Assembly (NCBI GenBank): GCA_030068145.1
Contig: JAPJBO010000739.1
Coordinates: forward strand, 1 to 64,000
Length of the DNA: 64,000 nt
Direction: 5' to 3'
DNA from: Diplonema papillatum
Taxonomy: Eukaryota; Euglenozoa; Diplonemea; Diplonemida; Diplonemidae
The notes beneath the pieces are model-generated. The model saw nothing but the letters and a program-made list of their open reading frames with translations, was not told the origin of the DNA and did no database searches. The translations under genes were made by a program, and so were the position numbers. Positions 31,755 through 43,019 of the stretch are shown piece by piece. Position 1 is the first letter of the stretch. Each line of letters starts with the position of its first letter.

Positions 31755-32775
31755 CTGATTAGCCCAGCATTTCCAAACTGAGCGACTCGTGCTGCAGCAG
31801 GGAGACCAACAGGGCTCGTCGAGGAAATACGGGACTCTCAGCGGATACTTCATTCCAGGCCGAACCCACGTGGTGTTTACTGGGTGCTGCTGGGCAGGGG
31901 TTGCCGTGCTGAGTGGATCGGTCTGCAGTCTACACGGCTGCAGTCATGGGTGGAGCTTCCAGCATCGCGACAAGAAGGGGGCGGGAGGTGTGACTGGAAA
32001 AAGAGAATCTATTCATTCTGGGGGGTCAACCCCAGGCAAAGCATCGTGGGTAAGACTGGCAGTAGAAGCACGTGGCGGGGAGCAAGTCTGGAAGCGCACC
32101 AGCCTGACTTGCGTGATTTTGCATGTTGGTCGTTGTCTGAACACAAGCCACTGACGTTGGTGCGGGCACGCGTCGATCCAGGATCATCTCCTCAACTCTG
32201 GTCGATCCGAGCAACACTGAGGCAGCCGGCAAGCCGTCTCGCAACAGAAGCTTGGACGATCCGAATAGGTCCAGACGTCTCAACCATAAACCCCAGTGAA
32301 GGAGCAATGAATAAGATTTGAACGCATCTCCAACTCTTACCTCTCATCGGTTTCAGGGACTTTTAACCCTCTTTTCGAAGTTCTTTGCATCGTTCCATCA
32401 CTGTACTTGTTCGCTATCTGCCTCCGGGAGATATTTAGCATTACCTGCTGATTAGCTCAGCATTCCCAAACTGAGCGTCGGAAATGCGGGGCTCTCACCC
32501 TCTGTGGATACCGATTCCAGGAGACTTACCTCGACGCCAGTTGTGTCCCCAAGCAGCTTGCGCCACATTCCGGATATCCGTAGAACACCGGTTCAGGCTT
32601 GGGCTCTGCCCTGTTCACTCGCCGTTACTAGGAGAATCGCTGTTGTTTTCTTTTCCTGCACTGAGTGATATGCTTAAGTTTAGCGCGTAGATCTTCAACA
32701 GCTGGGGGTCGGCGAGAGTTCCCTCTGTGGATACCCCATTCCAGGAGTCTTTCCTCGACGACCAGTTGTGTCCCA
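31755..32775. repeat. Dispersed repeat R7 fragments
   Basis: Blocks near 31757-31865, 32450-32545 and 32700-32775 share GATTAGC(C/T)CAGCATT-CCAAACTGAGCG, CCCTCTGTGGATACC and CCTCGACGA. Inverted relatives sit in the intron of the TBC gene (35180-35305). No gene is recognised in this stretch. Confidence 0.55.
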
Positions 32776-33184
32776 ATGGCGTCCAGAGCGCAAACAGCAA
32801 CAGCATCAGTATGTACACGGCAACAGGGCTCCCGCTAACAGCCCCGCGAGTGTTGCGGTTCATCGAGGGAAATCCACCAGGCATGACGAGCACCCACCAG
32901 GATTCCGCTGCGCTGGCCGGGAAGGAAAGCCTTCCGAATCCAGAGGTTGTGCTGAGTTGGATATCCTCGAATTGATCTCTCCATAGCGAGTCGCTCCGTT
33001 TTTCTGGGAAAAACATAGGGCATCTCTATGTGGACACGTTGCGTGTTGGCTGCTCCTCTGAATATTTCTCTCTCTCTTGAGGTTGCCGGCTTCAGTTGCC
33101 ATCGGTCTGAGCCCACTCTAGGGATGCGCTAAGCCCAGATGCAAATTTGTTGCATTAGTGTCCAGATGATATGACATTGATGTC

Positions 33185-33430
33185 ACCCGCGGCAGTTTCG
33201 GCGAGGGACTGTCGTCGTCCCCGATTTCACGACATTCGCGGTGCATCCGGGCTCTTGTTCGTTATCGCTATCGGCAATACTATTTTGAGTCGAACCACCT
33301 ATCCTACCGCGAGTTTGGTTGCCGGGTTGTGTGTGTGAGTGTGCGGTGTCGCTGCACGCATTGTCGTCGTCCTCGATTTCACAACACTCGCGGTGCATCC
33401 GGGCTCTTGTTCGTTATCGCTATTGCTTGG
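33185..33430. repeat. Tandem duplication of about 85 bp
   Basis: 33190-33275 and 33345-33425 share TGTCGTCGTCC, GATTTCAC and GGTGCATCCGGGCTCTTGTT. Function unknown; it abuts the broken TBC-tail copies. Confidence 0.7.
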
Positions 33431-34127
33431 GCTCAGTCCGTCAGGTGAAGGACCTTCTAGCTCATTCCGATGCTGAGAGCCGAAGGAAAAACAAAGCCGG
33501 CAACCTAGCTCTCCAGAGCAGCCGACAGGCAACGTGGTCCGAACAGATTCAAGAGCTGGAGCCCGCACACTTCAGTGGGGTGCGATTCGCCGACTTTGAC
33601 CAGCCGTACCTGAAAGGTGAGAGGGGTACCAGCTCGCTCCGTCAAAGAATATTGCTCGGGTGAGCTATATCGAGATGATGTGACTCTGATTTTCTTGAAT
33701 CTGTTCGGAACACGTTGCCTGCCGGCTGCTCTCTGAAGAGCTAGGTTGCCGGCTTATCGGACGGTCCGAGCCCAGGATGTCGGGTACGCTGCGTCGAGAC
33801 GACGTGACTTTGCCCCGCGGCAGTCTCGGCGAGGCGCTGTCTGAAAGCGGACACCCAACAAGGTGGGCGAATCGCACTCCGAAGTGTGCGGGCTCCAGCT
33901 CTTGAGCATGTCGGTCAAGCTGCTCGTGCTTTTTTCAAGCTCGCGAGGGCGTGCTTCACTTTGGACTTGACCGCCCGAATTGACCCACTGCCCGACGCCA
34001 CACATCACCGGCGCTGCTGTTGCCCGCTGACTGCTCTCTCAAGTGCTGGGTTGCCAGCTTTAGTTTTCGTTAAGAACTCTCAGCATCGAAGGTCCTTCAC
34101 CTGACGGACTGAGCCCAAGCTCTCGGG
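33430..34127 (-). pseudogene. Rearranged direct and inverted copies of the TBC gene 3' end
   Basis: 33655-34015 is a direct copy (roughly 90 percent or more by eye) of 34128-34490, the last part of the TBC gene, with small length differences that disturb the frame. 33426-33600 holds inverted pieces of the same tail (GAACAGATTCAAGAG; CACTTC-GTG-GGTGCGATTCGCC). GTCCTTCACCTGACGGACTG at 34090-34109 is the complement of 33435-33454. The cluster is therefore partly palindromic and probably arose by local rearrangement. Confidence 0.8.
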
Positions 34128-35056
34128 CTAAATCGAGATGATGTGACTTTGATGCTCTTGAATCTGTTCGGAACACGTTGCCTGCCGGCTGCTCGCTGAA
34201 GAGCTAGGTTGCCGGCTTATCGGACGGTCCGAGCCCAGGATGTCGGGTACGCTGCGTCGAGACGACGTGACTTTGCCCCGCGGCAGTCTCGGTGAGGCGC
34301 TGTCTGAAAGCGGACTCCACAAGGTGGGCGAATCGCACTCCGAAGTGTGCGGGCTCCAGCTCTTGAGCCTGTCGGTCAAGCTGCTCGTGCTCTTTTTCAA
34401 GCTCGCGAGGGCGTGCTTCATTTTGGACCTGACCGCCCGAGTCGACCCGCCGCCCGATGCCGCGTCACCAGCTGCTGCGCCGCAGTCGGCGCCGCTCCGC
34501 TTTTGCTGCAGCCGCGCCCGCCGCTTTGCGGTCTCCTTCTGCTCTTCGAGCAGACGGCCGGCGACGGCCTGGCGCATGTCGATGATGTCGAAGACAGTCA
34601 GCTTGTACTTGGTCATCGCCAGGTGGATTAACGGCACGGGGTCTGTCAGGTTGCACGCAGTATCGTTCACGAGGACCATGATCGCCCGAAGGTCCTGCGC
34701 CTCACCCAGCTCGGTAGTGTAGCGGTCGACGAAAGCGAGGACGAACGAAAAGACGAAGGAGATCCCGTGGACGAAGTAGAAGTCCCAAAGCCGCACGACG
34801 GTGGCCGGCGGGAAGCTGCCGATGAACACGCACAAGAACCATTTCACGAACATGTCCGCCAGCGTGACGTTCATCGACTCAATTTTCGCGTGCAAGTCAG
34901 GCATGAGCTCCGCTACCAGGTCCGTCAACACTGCTTGATCCCAGGAGCAGACCTCCATCCCCCTTCCGTAGTACCCGCGGTTGAACCGTTTGTCTTGCGT
35001 CATGTGCGTCAACATGTTGTAAGCCTCTTCAGCGTCCATGTACTGCAGAAGAACGC
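34128..35056 (-). CDS. TBC-domain GAP, exon 2 (3' end)
   Basis: Acceptor TCCGCAG|GCGTTCTT joins exon 1 to restore ITG-VLLQYMDAEEAYNML, the normal run of a TBC domain. The rest of the domain follows (MFVKWFLCVFIGSFPPATVV, RLWDFYFVHG, then a helical region to about residue 620). The tail is basic then Ser-rich (KKSTSSLTDRLKSWSPHTSE, LPRGKVTSSRRS) and ends at 34128. The tail has been copied several times just downstream, in direct and inverted orientation. Confidence 0.9.
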
Positions 35057-35349
35057 CTGCGGATGCGTTAACGATTGCACTGTTGGTACTGAAAATTCTC
35101 AAAATACATGAGACGCACGAAAGCAGGAGGGGTTCCGCTGGTGGTCACTAACCAAATATGACGTAAATGGCAGAGAGACCGCGTATTTCCTTGACGAGCC
35201 GTGTTGGTTTAAGTCCGTGCTACTACAACTCGAGGTAAGTCTTCTGGAACGGGGGTATCCACAGAGGGTGAGAGTCCCGTATTTCCTCGACGAGCCATGC
35301 TGTTGGTCAACTCCTTACCCGTCCTCCACAAACACACACAGAAACACAC
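35057..35349 (-). other. Intron of the TBC gene (293 bp, phase 1)
   Basis: GT at 35349-35348 and AG at 35058-35057. It contains two pieces of dispersed repeat R7, each with GTATTTCCT(C/T)GACGAGCC. Confidence 0.88.
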
Positions 35350-36673
35350 CTGTGATGAAGTTAAACCCTTGGCAGTACCCGTCGGAGTTTGTCACGCTGA
35401 AAGCGACGAGCACCGAAAAGACGTCCTCGTACCGCCTGTCCCCCAGCACAAAGCCGGGATCCTCCGGGAACGTCCGCGGCATGTCCTTCGCGATCGCGGC
35501 CCACGAGTCCTCTGGCGGCTCCCGCCGGGAGAGCAGCGCATACTCCCCGTACAGCCGGTTGCCCATTGCCGCGCGGGCCCCTGACACTGCGAGCCAGGAG
35601 CACCCCCTCTGCTCGTCGGGCAGCCCGCCACGGAAGAGCAGGGCCCGGCACGGGGAGGGGATGAGCTGGTATTCGGGGGACGAGAGCTCGTCCTTCGGGG
35701 TCAGCGTCGGACGGTACACGGGTGAGGACTGGGCGCTCGGGCAGTTGTTCGGAGACGCGGCGTGGCTGTTTGGAGGCGAGCCAGCAGGTTCACTGCTCGT
35801 ATCCGACTCGGTGTCGAAGACGGAGGATGAACAGCCCAAGGTGCCCCCGTCGTGGGCGGGGCGCGACGAGGTGCCCTGCGACCGCAGCGCCTTGCTGCTG
35901 TGCGACGGCGAGAGCGAAACCTGCTGGTTCTCTTCCGGATCGCTGGTCTGGGGGGTCGGGAGGCTCTGCGTCAGCCGCAGCCGGAGGCTGCCGGAAAGCG
36001 GGAGCTCGCCAGGCCGCCCGGCGGCCCCGGGCATGTCGCCCCACGAAATCAGCGGCAGGCAGCTGTCGAAGCTCTCCGACCGCCACCCTTTCGGCTTCCG
36101 CAGCCGCAGCTCCGGCTTGTGGTCCCGCCACGGCGCGGGCCCCGCGACCCTTTCAACCGGCAGGTCCGCCCCCCCGGCCAGCAACCTGTAGCACGTCGTG
36201 AGGATCCCGACGACATTCGGCAAGTGTCCGTCGCACGCGAAAGCCAGCAGGAAGTCGAAGGACGCCGCCCCGCTGACTTCCCGGGCCACCCGCAGGCCCA
36301 GCAACGGCGGTTCTTGCTCGAACACAACGAGCCCCGCCAGACACACTATCGGTACGCACCGGGTGACGCAGCCATCCATGTGCCTGGACAGCTGTCTGAC
36401 TTTGTTGTCGTCGCCCGCGTACGCCACGAGCAACGCGGTGCGTGTCACAGCCAGCATGCGGCGAAGCCCGGCCCCCTTGCGGGTGTAGCGCGACACCCAC
36501 CCCAAGTAGAAGAGGGCGGTGAACCCGCGCGTCCTGCTGAACAGCAGCTTGTCGAACGCTTCTTCGATGTCATCCCGCTCGCACGCCTTCGCGTGCAAGA
36601 CGACCGGCAGCTTCGTCACAGGGTCCACGTGCTCGTCGCTGTAGATGGCATTCGACCGGGTTCGGCCAATCAT
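35350..36673 (-). CDS. TBC-domain Rab GTPase-activating protein, exon 1 (spliced protein 750 aa)
   Basis: Exon 1 starts at an ATG with A at -3 and encodes residues 1-441 plus one base. Residues about 20-190 (GWVSRYTRKGAGLRRMLAVT, FDFLLAFACDGHLPNVVGIL) resemble a PH-like lipid or protein-binding domain; this call is tentative. A Ser/Pro-rich linker follows (about 215-340). The TBC domain begins near 350 and carries the arginine finger IAKDMPR (394-400) and the glutamine finger YCQG (433-436). Both fingers are intact, so GAP activity on a Rab-type GTPase is expected. The exon ends ATCACAG|GTGTGTTT. The domain continues in the exon at 34128-35056 with the same phase. Acts presumably on cytosolic faces of membranes. 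Confidence 0.9.
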
Positions 36674-36684
36674 ATCTCTTAGAC

Positions 36685-37160
36685 CCCTCAGGCCCCCCGG
36701 GTTCTTCTTGTGCTCCCCAACAGGAAGGGTGCATGTCTAGCCTTGTAATAGGTGTGTACAAATGTGCACGCGCGAGAGAGGGAGAGAGAACACAAAACAG
36801 AAAAGAGATTCCGTGTCGGGGGGCTGGCTAGTCTCGGACCGGGTTTCCTGGGGGGGACAGGGGCGGGTTTGTCACGCCTTAGCAGTCCCAGGGCCCGGTC
36901 CCACCCTCCTGTCATTTTTTCGTGTTCTCGTTGTCATCGCTATCGCGCTGACTTTCCGAGAGAGAGAGAGAGTGAGAGACGGAGATAGTACTGTAGTATG
37001 TAGCACCTCTGGGCCTGGCAAGATTCGGGGCGGCTCCCTGGGAAGGACACAGGGACGGGGGTAATTACGCCTTAGCAGTTCCAGGGCCGCTCCCCGCCCA
37101 CCTGTGTGTGTTCTCGTGGTCAGCGCTACCGCGCTGGCCTTTCCTCCGAGAGAATGCTCG
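36685..37160. repeat. Tandem duplication upstream of the TBC gene
   Basis: 36835-36965 and 37013-37150 share ACGCCTTAGCAGT-CCAGGGCC, GTGTTCTCGT and CCGAGAGA. GA-rich tracts lie at 36774-36792 and 36956-36983. This may cover the promoter region of the TBC gene (minus strand), but I see no defined promoter motif. Confidence 0.7.
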
Positions 37161-37164
37161 GAGA

Positions 37165-37465
37165 AATTTGTATCATCACACTCGCCCTCCAGGTGCAACC
37201 GCAGCGGGCTCAGAGTCGCCGGTACATGCGCTGTTTCCGAGACAAAAATGCAACAAGACCAGCAGCATTCACAGCAGCATCAAACCCAGCGAGAAACCCG
37301 GATGAGCGCTGTCACGCGCCAGCCTCTTCAATGGCGCAGCACGGAACCGCTTTTGGCGCATTGTGTGAGAGTGCTAACCCGCACGGCTTGTTGAACGGCA
37401 GCGTCTGGCCAGCTGCCCGACTGTTGTCGTCGCCTACAGTGCGTTGCTCAGGGTAGTCGAAAGCC
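37165..37465. other. Non-genic stretch upstream of the TBC gene
   Basis: About 300 bp between the tandem duplication ending near 37150 and the 150-bp array starting near 37470. No gene recognised. A short piece at its right end (near 37429, TGTTGTCGTCGCCTACAG) resembles the TBC 5' coding region. Confidence 0.4.
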
Positions 37466-37469
37466 TGAC

Positions 37470-37965
37470 AAACACACTAATGCAACAAATTCGGTGGTGA
37501 CCCCTCCCTGGCCCTGGCCCACGCCTGATGCCGCAACCCCTTAACCCGGGCTTGGCATGAGCCAGGAACCTCAAGGGGAGCAGCGCGAGAGGCATCATCC
37601 ACGCTTCAAAGGCCCACACACTAATGCAACAAATTCGGTGGTGACCCCTCCCTGGCCCTGGCCCACGCCTGATGCCGCAACCCCTTAACCCGGGCGGCGG
37701 TGCTTTGGCATGAGCCAGGAACCTCAAGGGGAGCAGCGCGAGAGGCATCATCCACGCTTCAGAGGCCCACACACACTAATGCAACAAATTCGGTGGGTGG
37801 TAACCCCTCCGAACAGCCTCCTGGCCCTGGCCCACGCCGGGTGCTGCAACCCCTTAACCCGGGCGGCGGCGCTTTGGCATGAGCCAGGAACCTCAAGGGG
37901 AGCAGCGCGAGAGGCATCGTTCACGCTTCAAAGGCCCACACACGAATGCAACAAATGTACGACTG
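37470..37965. repeat. Tandem repeat of about 145-157 bp, 3 copies
   Basis: CACTAATGCAACAAATTCGG recurs near 37476, 37619 and 37774, and in altered form near 37930. Units also share GCCGCAACCCCTTAACCCGG and GGAACCTCAAGGGGAGCAGC. The array sits inside a duplicated fragment of the TBC 5' coding region. Confidence 0.92.
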
Positions 37966-38300
37966 TTGTCGTCGCCTGCGCACGCTACGAGCAACGCGGT
38001 GCGTGTCACAGCCAACCATGCGCCTGAGCCCGCCCCCCCTCCTTGCGGGTGCAGCGCGACACCCGCGTTCAGGGTGAATATAAGGGAGAAAACGATCAAC
38101 CGGCACGCGCAAACAAACCGAAGCGAGATTCGTTTGTTCGTGCAGAACGCAAGCGAATAACCAGGCCCCAGGTCTCAAGGACGGCGTCCAGAAAGCTGCG
38201 TTTATTCCTTTGATTCCGCTCCGCTGGAACATTTCGTTCAGTTGAACAGCAGCTTGTCGAACGCTTCTTCAATGCCATTCCGCTCGCACGCCGAACGACC
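37966..38300 (-). pseudogene. Broken duplicate of the TBC gene 5' coding region
   Basis: 37966-38065 matches 36404-36500 (ACGAGCAACGCGGTGCGTGT, TTGCGGGTG-AGCGCGACACC). 38240-38295 matches 36541-36585 (AACAGCAGCTTGTCGAACGC). A short piece near 37429 matches as well. The order is that of the parent, with unrelated sequence between the pieces. It cannot encode the domain. Confidence 0.85.
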
Positions 38301-38461
38301 ACAAACCTGAACCCGTAGTTGGTGCAACGAAAAGGTGATTAAAACGCGGAAATGCGGTTCTTTTTTTCTTTGCTACAGCTGCCCTGCAAGAGCGAAGGGC
38401 TGGGATAAGGACTGGGAAATACTCTTGAACCGGCAGTCGGTCTTGCTGAACAAAATCTAAG

Positions 38462-39474
<1,013 letters not shown>

Positions 39475-39477
39475 GGG

Positions 39478-39990
39478 ATGGGCCGCAACCTTTTGCCAGA
39501 GGAGGCCTACCCGGCAGGGTGGACGCAGGGAAAGCCGGATTGTGAGACGAAGGCTGAAGCGGCAGGAAGAAGCTCAAGCACGGAACCGTGCGAAGGAGCC
39601 CCCCCGTTCGAGGCCCCAGAAGGCGCGGTGAATACCTCCCGCCCCGGAGTGGTTTGCTCGCATCACAGGAAGCCGCGATGCAGGGAGTGCGTCAAAAAGC
39701 GCCTACCGGCGGAGACCTGCTGTCGCCTCAAGCAGCATCATCACGGATCGGATGGTCTAAGGCCGCGGATGCACTTCTGCACAGCTCACAGACTAGGACG
39801 CAGCGGCGATTGCGTAGTAGCAAACGAAGCATTAGCCAGCTGCTGCCCGAAGCAGAAGAGCGAACAGAGACCCCCACTCCCAGCCCGAGGGTGCATAGGC
39901 CGTTACCTAGCCATAAATGAGCGTGGTCGTACTTTCGTAAAGGGAGGCACCACGTTAAAACGGGTCCGCAACACACACACACACACCTAG
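39478..39990 (+). CDS. Hypothetical protein, 170 aa, Cys/His motif
   Basis: Open frame of 171 codons lying between CA tracts and ending in one of them. The middle contains VCSHHRKPRCRECVKKR, then CC and HHH clusters, which could bind zinc; it is reminiscent of CxH...CxxC plant- and protist-type repeats but occurs once only. There is no known domain otherwise. The 3' end reads into the CA repeat, which weakens it. It could be chance. Confidence 0.3.
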   Translation: MGRNLLPEEAYPAGWTQGKPDCETKAEAAGRSSSTEPCEGAPPFEAPEGAVNTSRPGVVCSHHRKPRCRECVKKRLPAETCCRLKQHHHGSDGLRPRMHFCTAHRLGRSGDCVVANEALASCCPKQKSEQRPPLPARGCIGRYLAINERGRTFVKGGTTLKRVRNTHTHT

Positions 39991-40214
39991 CTTGCTTGAG
40001 CGCCTTCGGCACGCCAAGTTGGAATTGGCGCGCCGTCGCGATGACACGCAAGCCAGCTACAAGGGTGTTACGATCAGAAGACACGCCTTAGCGCCTCGTC
40101 AAAACGGACAGCTGGGTTCACTAACTAGCGCCTACTACACAACCTATGGGTGAATTAACCTCTATCAGATGATGAACACTGGTTGCCGAGACCATGCGGC
40201 GTCGACAGTTCGAG

Positions 40215-41640
40215 CTAATCGGCGAACGCATGCATCGACGTTCGTTCGCCTACTGGGAGCCATCCATCCGCCCCAGCCCTTTCGAGACGCAATGCACCGG
40301 CGGCGAACTCGCTACGCAAGGAGTCATGTTTTGCGGCGCCCTTTTGTTCGTTTTTGGTCGGCGGCTCGAGTGCCACACCCGCTTTTCGGGTGTGGCTCGG
40401 GCACACCCTCTTTAACTCCAGCTTCTGAGGCTGGACCTCCCTGTGCAGGATGCACCGGGTTCCGTTTCCACAATTTTGAAAAGAACGGATGGCCGCCCCG
40501 ACTTCCATTTTTGAGGCAGGTTCCTGCTGGCTGCTCGGGCCGCTACAGGCCTTGTTTGACGAGTCAACCCAAATGCCGCGCACGATATCTTCACGAAAAC
40601 GCATGCTGGTCTACGTTCCGCTCTCTTCCCGGGAGTCACCCATCAGCTCCAGCACTTTCGAGGGGTCTTCTTTGAACGCGGCAGCGAACTCACTCCGCAA
40701 GGAGACATGCGCTGCGGCCTTCTGCTTCTTGGCTGGGGGCTCGACCGCTTCCACTTCCTCAGAGTCGCTGTCCAGGTCGACAACGTCGACCACACGGGAA
40801 GCAGCAGTGTGCGCACGCTTCCCCTTTGGGATTTTGCTTGCGGTCGTCCCGCTGTCTTTCGCCGGGTCGGTAGCTTCGACTTCCATTTTTGAGGCAGGTT
40901 CCTGCTGGCTGCTCGGGCCGCTACAGGCCTTGTTTGACGAGTCAACCCAAATGCCGCGCACGATATCTTCACGAAAACGCATGCTGGTCTACGTTCCGCT
41001 CTCTTCCCGGGAGACACCCATCAGCTCCAGCACTTTCGAGGGGTCTTCTTTGAACGCGGCAGCGAACTCACTCCGCAAGGAGTCATGCGCTGCGGCCTTC
41101 TGCTTCTTGGCTGGGGGCTCGACCGCTTCCACTTCCTCAGAGTCGCTGTCCAGGTCGACAACGTCGACCACACGGGAAGCAGCAGTGTGCGCACGCTTCC
41201 CCTTTGGGATTTTGCTTGCGGTCGTCCCGCTGTCTTTCGCCGGGTCGGTAGCTTCGAACTTCCATTTTTGAGGCAGGTTCCTGCTGGCTGCTCGGGCCGC
41301 TACAGGCCTTGTTTGACGAGTCAACCCAAATGCCGCGCACGATATCTTCACGAAAACGCATGCTGGTCTACGTTCCGCTCTCTTCCCGGGAGTCCCCCAT
41401 CAGCTCCAGCACTTTCGAGGGGTCTTCTTTGAACGCGGCAGCGAACTCACTCCGCAAGGAGTCATGCGCTGCGGCCTTCTGCTTCTTGGCTGGGGGCTCG
41501 ACCGCTTCCACTTCCTCAGAGTCGCTGTCCAGGTCGACAACGTCGACCACACGGGAAGCAGCAGTGTGCGCACGCTTCCCCTTTGGGATTTTGCTTGCGG
41601 TCGTCCCGCTGTCTTTCGCCGGGTCGGTAGCTTCGACAAC
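40215..41640 (-). repeat. 378-bp tandem repeat of the HMCES terminal-exon tail, 3 copies plus a broken fourth
   Basis: The marker TCCATTTTTGAGGCAGG recurs at 40504, 40882 and 41261, giving 378- and 379-bp periods. Each unit on the minus strand encodes the acidic tail EATDPAKDSG through DVVDLDSDSEEVEAVEPP to EDPSKVLELMGDSREESGT, then a stop. Only the rightmost unit is fused to the exon at 41368-41822. The leftmost, fourth unit (40215-40500) keeps KHDSLRSEFAA but is interrupted by an insertion at about 40335-40500. Confidence 0.95.
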
Positions 41641-41822
41641 TTCGCCAAGGGGGTCGCTGGGCTCGGATTCAAGGCCGAGGTCGATGACCTCGTGTTCCTG
41701 CTCCAGGGATCGCTTTCGAATGTTCTCGCCGCTGTTACTGGGCCCGCCCTGCGATTGCTCCGCGGGCTGGGGACTCTTCGCTTCGCCGTCTCTCTTCACG
41801 GCCCATTGCAGGATGCCTCCAC
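41368..41822 (-). CDS. HMCES: HMCES-type gene, alternative terminal exon 3b
   Basis: Acceptor CTCAAAACAG|GTGGAGGC gives the same phase as exon 3a at 43019, so exon 2 could splice to either. It encodes GGGILQWAVKRDGEAKSP, matching the human HMCES segment that contains LQWLATKSP. After that come an acidic/basic tail with HEVIDLGLE and VVDVVDLDSDSEEVE, and a stop at 41368. These acidic hydrophobic stretches resemble SUMO-interacting motifs (inference). Using this exon would give a 396-residue protein. It may be an alternative last exon or a duplicated exon left behind. Confidence 0.65.
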
Positions 41823-41839
41823 CTGTTTTGAGCATATGC

Positions 41840-42790
41840 GCGTTACACAGAATGCAAGCAACCCACCCATGGACGGAGCTATAGTTGCCGGTTTTTGATC
41901 GCCTTTCATAACGTATTGGTCCTCGTCTCTTTCCCCTCAAATCCCCTTCTAAAAACTCGCAAAAGTCGTGCACAATTCATTGTGCGGTGGATCCGCAAGA
42001 TTGTTAGTTAGTGAGGACTAAAAAAAAAAAGGTTGGACCGAAAGAGGGGGATAAGTGGTTTGCTTGCATTCTACGCGGTGGCCTCCAGTCTCCAGGGAAC
42101 TGGAGCCGGGGTTTAAAAAAGCGGGCTCACACCCCACTTTTCGTGGTGGGCATTTTACACGCGTTTTCGGGTGTGTGCGCTGCCGCTTTTCGAATGGTGC
42201 ACCCTCTTAAATAATCGGGAAGGTGTGACTGACATTCTTTGATCCTGTTGGTTCGGGCTAGTTCAGGAGTGCTACCTTTTACCGGTATATTTCTGGTCGT
42301 AAAAGCCAGCTCCACCCGAACTCTCCTGGTGCCGATTCGTGCTCATCTGGCCATGCGTCTTGCTCCTATTCCCTCAGTAAAACTGCAAAACTTCTGAAGC
42401 TGGCGTTGAGCCCCACAGAAGGCAACACCGCCATCGCCCAAGCGCCGTAAGGAAGCAACTATCGACGCGCAACCGATGAACCTGGACGAGTCGAAGGAGA
42501 AGCGAAGCGCCAAACGTGCGCCTGAGCGCTACGATCAAGAGACGAGCTGAAGAAGCGAAGGCATGACACATCACTGCGAAGATATATAACCGCGACACTG
42601 GCGATGCACATTATTGCAGATGATTTGCATTCTGAACCGAACTAACCGCACTACCACAGAGGTAGTCACCTAGTGACCAAAGCATGACACCAAAACGTGA
42701 CTAATGCAGGCTATCGCTCTGCATTCTAACTTCAACTATACAGGCCAACGCAGTCTATCAACAGGGGGATGGTCGTACTGAGGGAGCCCC
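41840..42790. other. Spacer between the two HMCES terminal exons
   Basis: About 950 bp with no gene recognised. 42080-42215 has short inverted segments (ACCCCACTTTTCGTGGTGGG; GTTTTCGGGTGTGTGC) related to 40350-40410. Confidence 0.4.
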
Positions 42791-42792
42791 CT

Positions 42793-43019
42793 TCACGCTC
42801 GCAGCTTCTTGGACTTTTTCTGCTGGTCGACCTCCTCGGGGCCCTCCTCTGGGTCCGCGCCGTCGTCGATGACTTCGACGGCGTCGTCGTCCGCGTCCCT
42901 TTTCCGCTTGCCGCCGGCGGGCGAGCCGCTCCGCGCGGCCTTGCCGGGCGAAGCCAACGGGGACCTTTTCTGAGGGGATCCGAACTTCTCCTTGGACACG
43001 ACCCACTGCACCAGTCCGC
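42793..43019 (-). CDS. HMCES: HMCES-type gene, terminal exon 3a
   Basis: Acceptor TGCACACACAG|GCGGACTGG, phase 1, matches the donor of exon 2. It encodes GGLVQWVVSKEKFGSPQKRS, a nuclear-localisation-like KRKR, the acidic stretch AVEVIDDGADPEEGPEE, and a basic end KKSKKLRA before the stop. With exons 1 and 2 the protein is 320 residues, close to the 354 of the human protein. Confidence 0.82.

Noticed and set aside
24000-33000. Long terminal repeat retroelement
   Set aside because: I looked for paired direct repeats with TG...CA ends and pol-type motifs. R2 copies are direct repeats about 4.5 kb apart but have no such ends and nothing pol-like between them.
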